64,000 nt of DNA from Rhizobium sp. CFBP 8762. Lineage in GTDB: Bacteria; Pseudomonadota; Alphaproteobacteria; Rhizobiales; Rhizobiaceae. A program made the position numbers and the translations under genes. Shown piece by piece: positions 60,222-64,000 of the stretch. The notes under the pieces were generated by a model. It made no database searches and was not told the DNA's origin. It saw nothing but the letters and a program-made list of their open reading frames with translations. The DNA lies in contig NZ_JACYUD010000003.1 in NCBI RefSeq assembly GCF_014841565.1, positions 310,001-374,000 of the forward strand. Reading direction: 5' to 3'. Numbering within the stretch: position 1 is the stretch's first letter; every line of letters begins with the position of its first letter.

Positions 60222-60225
60222 CGCC

Positions 60226-61371
60226 ATGGCCTGGACGATCCCAACCGCCAAAGAGATATCGGAACGTTTGGCGGGCTCGCTGGAAGCGGGTCTAACCCGC
60301 GTTCGTGCCGATCTCGATCCTGTTGCTGTCTCGCGCGCCGTACGCTCGGTTACCGGCGTCTTTGCCCAGATCGGACGGGCCATTGCACTGGAGGTGCGGG
60401 AGGTCCACGATCACCAGGCATGGTGGGCACGGCAGTATTTTGTCGATACGGCCGAGGAAGAATACATTCTGCGTCATGCTTCGATCTGGGGCATTGACCA
60501 GCGCACCGCGACGTTTGCGCGTGGCACCGTCCTGATTGAAGGCGTGGCAAACACGACCCTGCCGCAGGGCATCGAACTCACCGCATCGGATGGCGCAATC
60601 TATGTCACGGCCAAGCCTGCCGTTATCTCGCCCGCTGGTTCGGTTGCCGTTGAGGTGCGCGCCGTGCTTTCGGGCAGTGTTGGCAATCTGGAACCGGGCA
60701 TTCGCCTGACGCCGCTTGCTCCCTATCCGTCCATCACGCGGGTAACGGTTGATAAACCCGGGCTTGCCGGTGGCACTGACGAGGAAACCGCAGACGAGCT
60801 GCAAGCGGCGACCTTGCGCCGTATCCGTCAGCGGCCCCATGGCGGCGCTGGCTTTGATTATCTCGCCTGGCTTGAACGCATGTTTGCCATCAAGGCGATT
60901 GCGGTCGTGCCGGAATGGATCGGGCGCGGCTCTGTCGGCATTGTCGTGGTCATGCGCGACGAGGATGGTGCAGGCCGTGTTCCAACAGCAGAAGAACTGA
61001 ACGCCATTGCCGACTATCTCGGCCGCCCTGGCAGTGCCAGCGGTGTTCGCCCCGTCACGGCCCATGTGGTCGTTGTTCCCGGAGTTCTGGAAACGTTGAA
61101 CCTCACCGTTCGGCTGCGACCCGATACCACGACAACGCGGCGCGCCGTCATCGACGCCTGGTCGCGCTTTATCGCTACCCTCGGCGACGAGGACGACGAG
61201 CGCAATATTGGCCCGATCGGTGCGCTCATTGAACCCTCGCGGATCTCCGAGGCGATTTCAGCCGCTGGTGGCGAATACGGTCACGACCTGATTTCTCCAT
61301 CTGCCCCGTTCCGGCTGGAACGCACTGCGTTTCCGGTGGCCGGAGCCATCACCTTTGAGCGGGCAGACTGA
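60226..61371 (+). CDS. Baseplate J-like protein (Mu gp47)
   Basis: A 381-residue baseplate J protein: QYFVDTAEEEYILRHASIWG, FARGTVLIEGVANTTLPQGI, GGAGFDYLAWLERMF and VVPGVLETLNLTVRL. It builds the baseplate periphery. Overlaps gp48 by TGATG. Confidence 0.93.
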   Translation: MAWTIPTAKEISERLAGSLEAGLTRVRADLDPVAVSRAVRSVTGVFAQIGRAIALEVREVHDHQAWWARQYFVDTAEEEYILRHASIWGIDQRTATFARGTVLIEGVANTTLPQGIELTASDGAIYVTAKPAVISPAGSVAVEVRAVLSGSVGNLEPGIRLTPLAPYPSITRVTVDKPGLAGGTDEETADELQAATLRRIRQRPHGGAGFDYLAWLERMFAIKAIAVVPEWIGRGSVGIVVVMRDEDGAGRVPTAEELNAIADYLGRPGSASGVRPVTAHVVVVPGVLETLNLTVRLRPDTTTTRRAVIDAWSRFIATLGDEDDERNIGPIGALIEPSRISEAISAAGGEYGHDLISPSAPFRLERTAFPVAGAITFERAD

Positions 61372-61967
61372 TGGCGCGCACCGTTGTAACCATCCTTCAA
61401 AGCCTCATTAACAAGCTTCCAACGGGCTTTGCGCTTGGCGGCCGTGATGGCGTGATCGACACACTGTTGAACGCCACGGCCGAACAACTGGCAACAACGG
61501 AAAGCCACGCGCAAACCTTGATGGACGAGGCCGATCCGCGCACCGCCTATGGACTGCTGGCTGACTTCGAGCGTGTACTTGGACCCGACCCTTGCGGACG
61601 CGATACCGCCAGCCTGACCATCATCGAGCGCCAGCGTCTGGCACATCAACGCTGGACAGCAACGGGCGGGCAGTCGATCCCTTACATGATCTCGGTTGCC
61701 GCCAAGCTCGGCGTGAGCGTAACGATTGATGAGTTCTGGCCATCGCGCGCAAGCGGACTTCGCGCCGGTCAGCGGCTGCGCCCTGAAGGCTCGCAGTTCG
61801 TTTGGCGCGTCAACATTCCGGGCCTGACCGTCACAACCAAGTTTCGGGCGGGGGCCAGTGTCAGCGCCCATCGGCTCGGCACATTCTCGCTATCGAGCAT
61901 TGAATGCGAGCTGCGCCGCATCAAGCCCGCCCACACCACACTCGTCTTCAGCTACGGAGCCACATAA
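61371..61967 (+). CDS. DUF2313/YmfQ-like tail protein (Mu gp48)
   Basis: A 198-residue protein: DEADPRTAYGLLADFERVLG, RLAHQRWTATGGQSIPYMIS, ELRRIKPAHTTLVFSYG are DUF2313 marks. It links baseplate and fibre. TAATG overlap with the fibre gene. Confidence 0.92.
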   Translation: MARTVVTILQSLINKLPTGFALGGRDGVIDTLLNATAEQLATTESHAQTLMDEADPRTAYGLLADFERVLGPDPCGRDTASLTIIERQRLAHQRWTATGGQSIPYMISVAAKLGVSVTIDEFWPSRASGLRAGQRLRPEGSQFVWRVNIPGLTVTTKFRAGASVSAHRLGTFSLSSIECELRRIKPAHTTLVFSYGAT

Positions 61968-63412
61968 TGGATCGCATCAATTCCAGCGGAACAATCGACA
62001 TCGGTCAGGGACGACGCGGGTTTCGTGACGAGAACCTTGAAGCCGGGTTGCAGGGAACCGAGGTCAATGCCGCGTTTTTGAATATGATTCAGGAGGAAAT
62101 CCTGAGCGTGATTACGCGCGCCAGGATCACGCCGGACGCCAATGTCTGGTCACAACTGGCTGACGCTATCGCTAAACTGATTTTGGAGAAGGCACCCGAT
62201 ACCGCAACCGAAACCCGCCTAGGGGTGGTGGAACTGGCGACGATCGAGGAAGCAACGGCCGGGTCAAATGCCTTGTTGGCCGTCACGCCTCCCGGCCTGA
62301 AGGCGGCTATCGATGCGTTGATCAACAGTGCTCCGGGGGTGTTGGATACCCTCAATGAACTTGCCGAAGCCTTGGGACGTGACCCGAACTTTGCCGCAAC
62401 CATGGCTGCAAAACTGGCCCTGAAGGCCAATCTGTCCGATCTGGGCTCGATTGGACCCTATGCAACGTTTATCTCCGACTGGAACCTTGCCAAAACCAAT
62501 GGCTGGTATCGAGGTGTCAACGCGGCCAATGCGCCTGATAGTGACTGGTGGCTGGGTCACGTCGAGGTTCACCAAGATGATTGGGTAACACAAACCGTTC
62601 ATGGCTTTAACCGCGACGATGCAAACAACACACGCACCTTTAGACGTAGTCGGAATGAAAACGTCTGGACCGAGTGGCATCGTCTGTATCAGTCGGAAGC
62701 AGAGCTTCGCACACTGGCCGCTTCCGTCAACGCGGCTGGCATGGTGGAACTTGCAACGGTTGACGAGGCCAAGGCCGGTATTGATGGAACACGGGCGGTA
62801 ACGCCAGCCGGTGTCAAAGCCGTTATCGACCGCGTTATCAATGGAGCGCCTGGCGCACTCGATGCGCTGAATGAACTGGCTGCGGCGCTCGGTAACGACC
62901 CTAATTTTGCGAATACGATAGCGGGCCAGATCGGGCAGAAGTTCGATAAAACGGGAGGAAACATCACCGGGCCGACTAATTTTCTGAATCGAGCTTACGA
63001 AACAGCTCTTTACGTTGCTGGCACCAATCCCGGACTTCAATTGTTTTGGGCTGGCGTGATGAACAAAATTATATTCGTTAACGATCGCGGATATTTTTGT
63101 GTCAGAAACAAAGACAACCACCAAGATTCACATATGCTTGCCGATGACGGCAATCTCTGGCTCAAAAACCGAGGTTGGATCGGTGAATGGCTGATTACGC
63201 GCGCCGAGCATAACAACGATATCAGCTGGCGAACCCGAACCGATCGTATTCGTTGCACATCACGCTCATGGCAGGATGCGACCTACGAGGCAGATTTTGG
63301 TGGTTTCGTCGTTCAGGCCGTTGATGTCGATAATGGCGGCCGCGGACGGCAACTCGTTGGCGCACTGCAAATCCTCGTGAATGGCAACTGGGTAGGACTA
63401 TCAAACGAATGA
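61967..63412 (+). CDS. Tail fibre protein with internal duplication
   Basis: A 481-residue fibre. The N-terminal 90 residues (NLEAGLQGTEVNAAFLNMIQ) attach to the baseplate. Two related modules follow: GVVELATIEEATAGSNALLA with a LNELAEALGRDPNFAATM helix, and MVELATVDEAKAGIDGTRAV with LNELAAALGNDPNFANTI. Between and after them are adhesin-like domains (SDWNLAKTNGWYRG; C-terminal receptor part). It decides host range. Confidence 0.85.
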   Translation: MDRINSSGTIDIGQGRRGFRDENLEAGLQGTEVNAAFLNMIQEEILSVITRARITPDANVWSQLADAIAKLILEKAPDTATETRLGVVELATIEEATAGSNALLAVTPPGLKAAIDALINSAPGVLDTLNELAEALGRDPNFAATMAAKLALKANLSDLGSIGPYATFISDWNLAKTNGWYRGVNAANAPDSDWWLGHVEVHQDDWVTQTVHGFNRDDANNTRTFRRSRNENVWTEWHRLYQSEAELRTLAASVNAAGMVELATVDEAKAGIDGTRAVTPAGVKAVIDRVINGAPGALDALNELAAALGNDPNFANTIAGQIGQKFDKTGGNITGPTNFLNRAYETALYVAGTNPGLQLFWAGVMNKIIFVNDRGYFCVRNKDNHQDSHMLADDGNLWLKNRGWIGEWLITRAEHNNDISWRTRTDRIRCTSRSWQDATYEADFGGFVVQAVDVDNGGRGRQLVGALQILVNGNWVGLSNE

Positions 63413-64000
63413 CCATAATATCGCTTGGAATATTCAGCCGGTACAAACCAACAAAGGAAAACTCGACCTGGCAGGCAGATTTCCCACAGGGTCTGTTTTA
63501 CCGCAATGAAGAGGGTAAATGCTGGAACGACCTTATCAAGGAACTAGCCGAGTACGACAACGGCGGTGCCATGATCGGTGCTGCAAAACACCCGCACTAT
63601 GCCACCGTACATCAGGGTATCGTTTTCTACACCGATAGCGATCCATCGAAGCTTGCCCCATACGACATGGAAGTGCTCGCCTCGACCGAACCCATCGGGG
63701 TCGGTCTGGCATGGAACGGGAGTAGCCTGTCCCGCGTACCCGTCAAAGCAGCCGATGTAACACTTGAGCGCGACAAACGCATAGCCGCTGGCGTCCGTGT
63801 CATGATTGGCACAATCGGTGCTATTCCCGTACAGGGCCGGGAAAAGGACCAGACCAATCTTTTGGCGCTAAAGGATAACGCCCGTGATCTGGTTGCTGCT
63901 GGCATTAAAAAGCCAGTAATGACGTTTCGGGATGCCAATGACGTCGTACATTTGTTGACGCCTGCGCAAATGATGGAATTGGTTTCAAAGGGTTTGGCCT
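63409..64000 (+). CDS. Tail fibre assembly-like/DUF4376 protein (partial)
   Basis: The frame starts at ATG 63409, overlapping the fibre stop by ATGA, and runs open to the end of the window (197 codons). The last third (REKDQTNLLALKDNARDLVA, VMTFRDANDVVHLLTPAQMM) resembles DUF4376 of tail-fibre-linked proteins. It probably helps fold or decorate the fibre. The 3' end is outside the window. Confidence 0.75.
   Translation, partial: MTIISLGIFSRYKPTKENSTWQADFPQGLFYRNEEGKCWNDLIKELAEYDNGGAMIGAAKHPHYATVHQGIVFYTDSDPSKLAPYDMEVLASTEPIGVGLAWNGSSLSRVPVKAADVTLERDKRIAAGVRVMIGTIGAIPVQGREKDQTNLLALKDNARDLVAAGIKKPVMTFRDANDVVHLLTPAQMMELVSKGLA

Overview
The window looks like a chromosome segment of a member of the Rhizobiales (Hyphomicrobiales). 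The polyol locus reads like the erythritol genes known from Brucella and rhizobia, the lumazine synthase is the RibH2 type of that order, and the coding DNA is moderately GC-rich. Species cannot be fixed from sequence alone.

Region 1 (1-3,061) is the end of an iron/putrescine-type ABC transporter operon: the tail of a binding protein, two permeases and an ATPase. Region 2 (3,100-3,900) is a promoter, an FMN riboswitch and ribH2. Region 3 (3,948-20,628) is a large minus-strand tetritol locus. It holds eryI-like rpiB, eryH-like tpiA, a DeoR regulator, and a 12-gene string running from a polyol binding protein through two permeases, two unlike ATPases, the erythritol kinase EryA, a hydroxyacid dehydrogenase, a class II aldolase, an EryB/GlpD-type dehydrogenase, a second FGGY kinase, a HAD phosphatase and EryC. 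The SorC regulator EryD heads the string. The proposed flow is import, phosphorylation (EryA), oxidation (EryB), and isomerisation (EryC, TpiA2, RpiB) to erythrose 4-phosphate.

Region 4 (20,811-21,734) holds three small host genes. Region 5 (21,736-23,706) looks like the right-hand end of an older Mu-like prophage: a beheaded Com zinc-finger remnant, a cytosine methyltransferase and a coiled-coil membrane protein. Region 6 (about 23,760 to beyond 64,000) is a largely complete Mu-like transposable prophage. It has 34-bp repeats at its presumed left end, a repressor facing ner, an early operon with a ParB-like protein, transposase A and ATPase B, then GemA, Mor, endolysin, a possible holin, terminase, portal, head, sheath, tube, tape measure, baseplate and fibre genes. 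The right end lies outside the window.

The most unusual part is a 2.8-kb AT-richer cargo island (56,941-59,759) wedged between the baseplate genes gp45 and gp46. It carries a nucleoside-deoxyribosyltransferase/TIR-like protein on the plus strand and, convergent to it, a SLATT (DUF4231-like) membrane protein with an MTH538/ThsB-type TIR-like protein. This is a good candidate for a phage-borne anti-phage system. Other notable signals are a T TTT TTG frameshift site in the tail chaperone gene, a second protein-like reading frame overlapping the methyltransferase gene, palindromic repeats shared by host and prophage, and a nuclease-like tail on the minor head protein.
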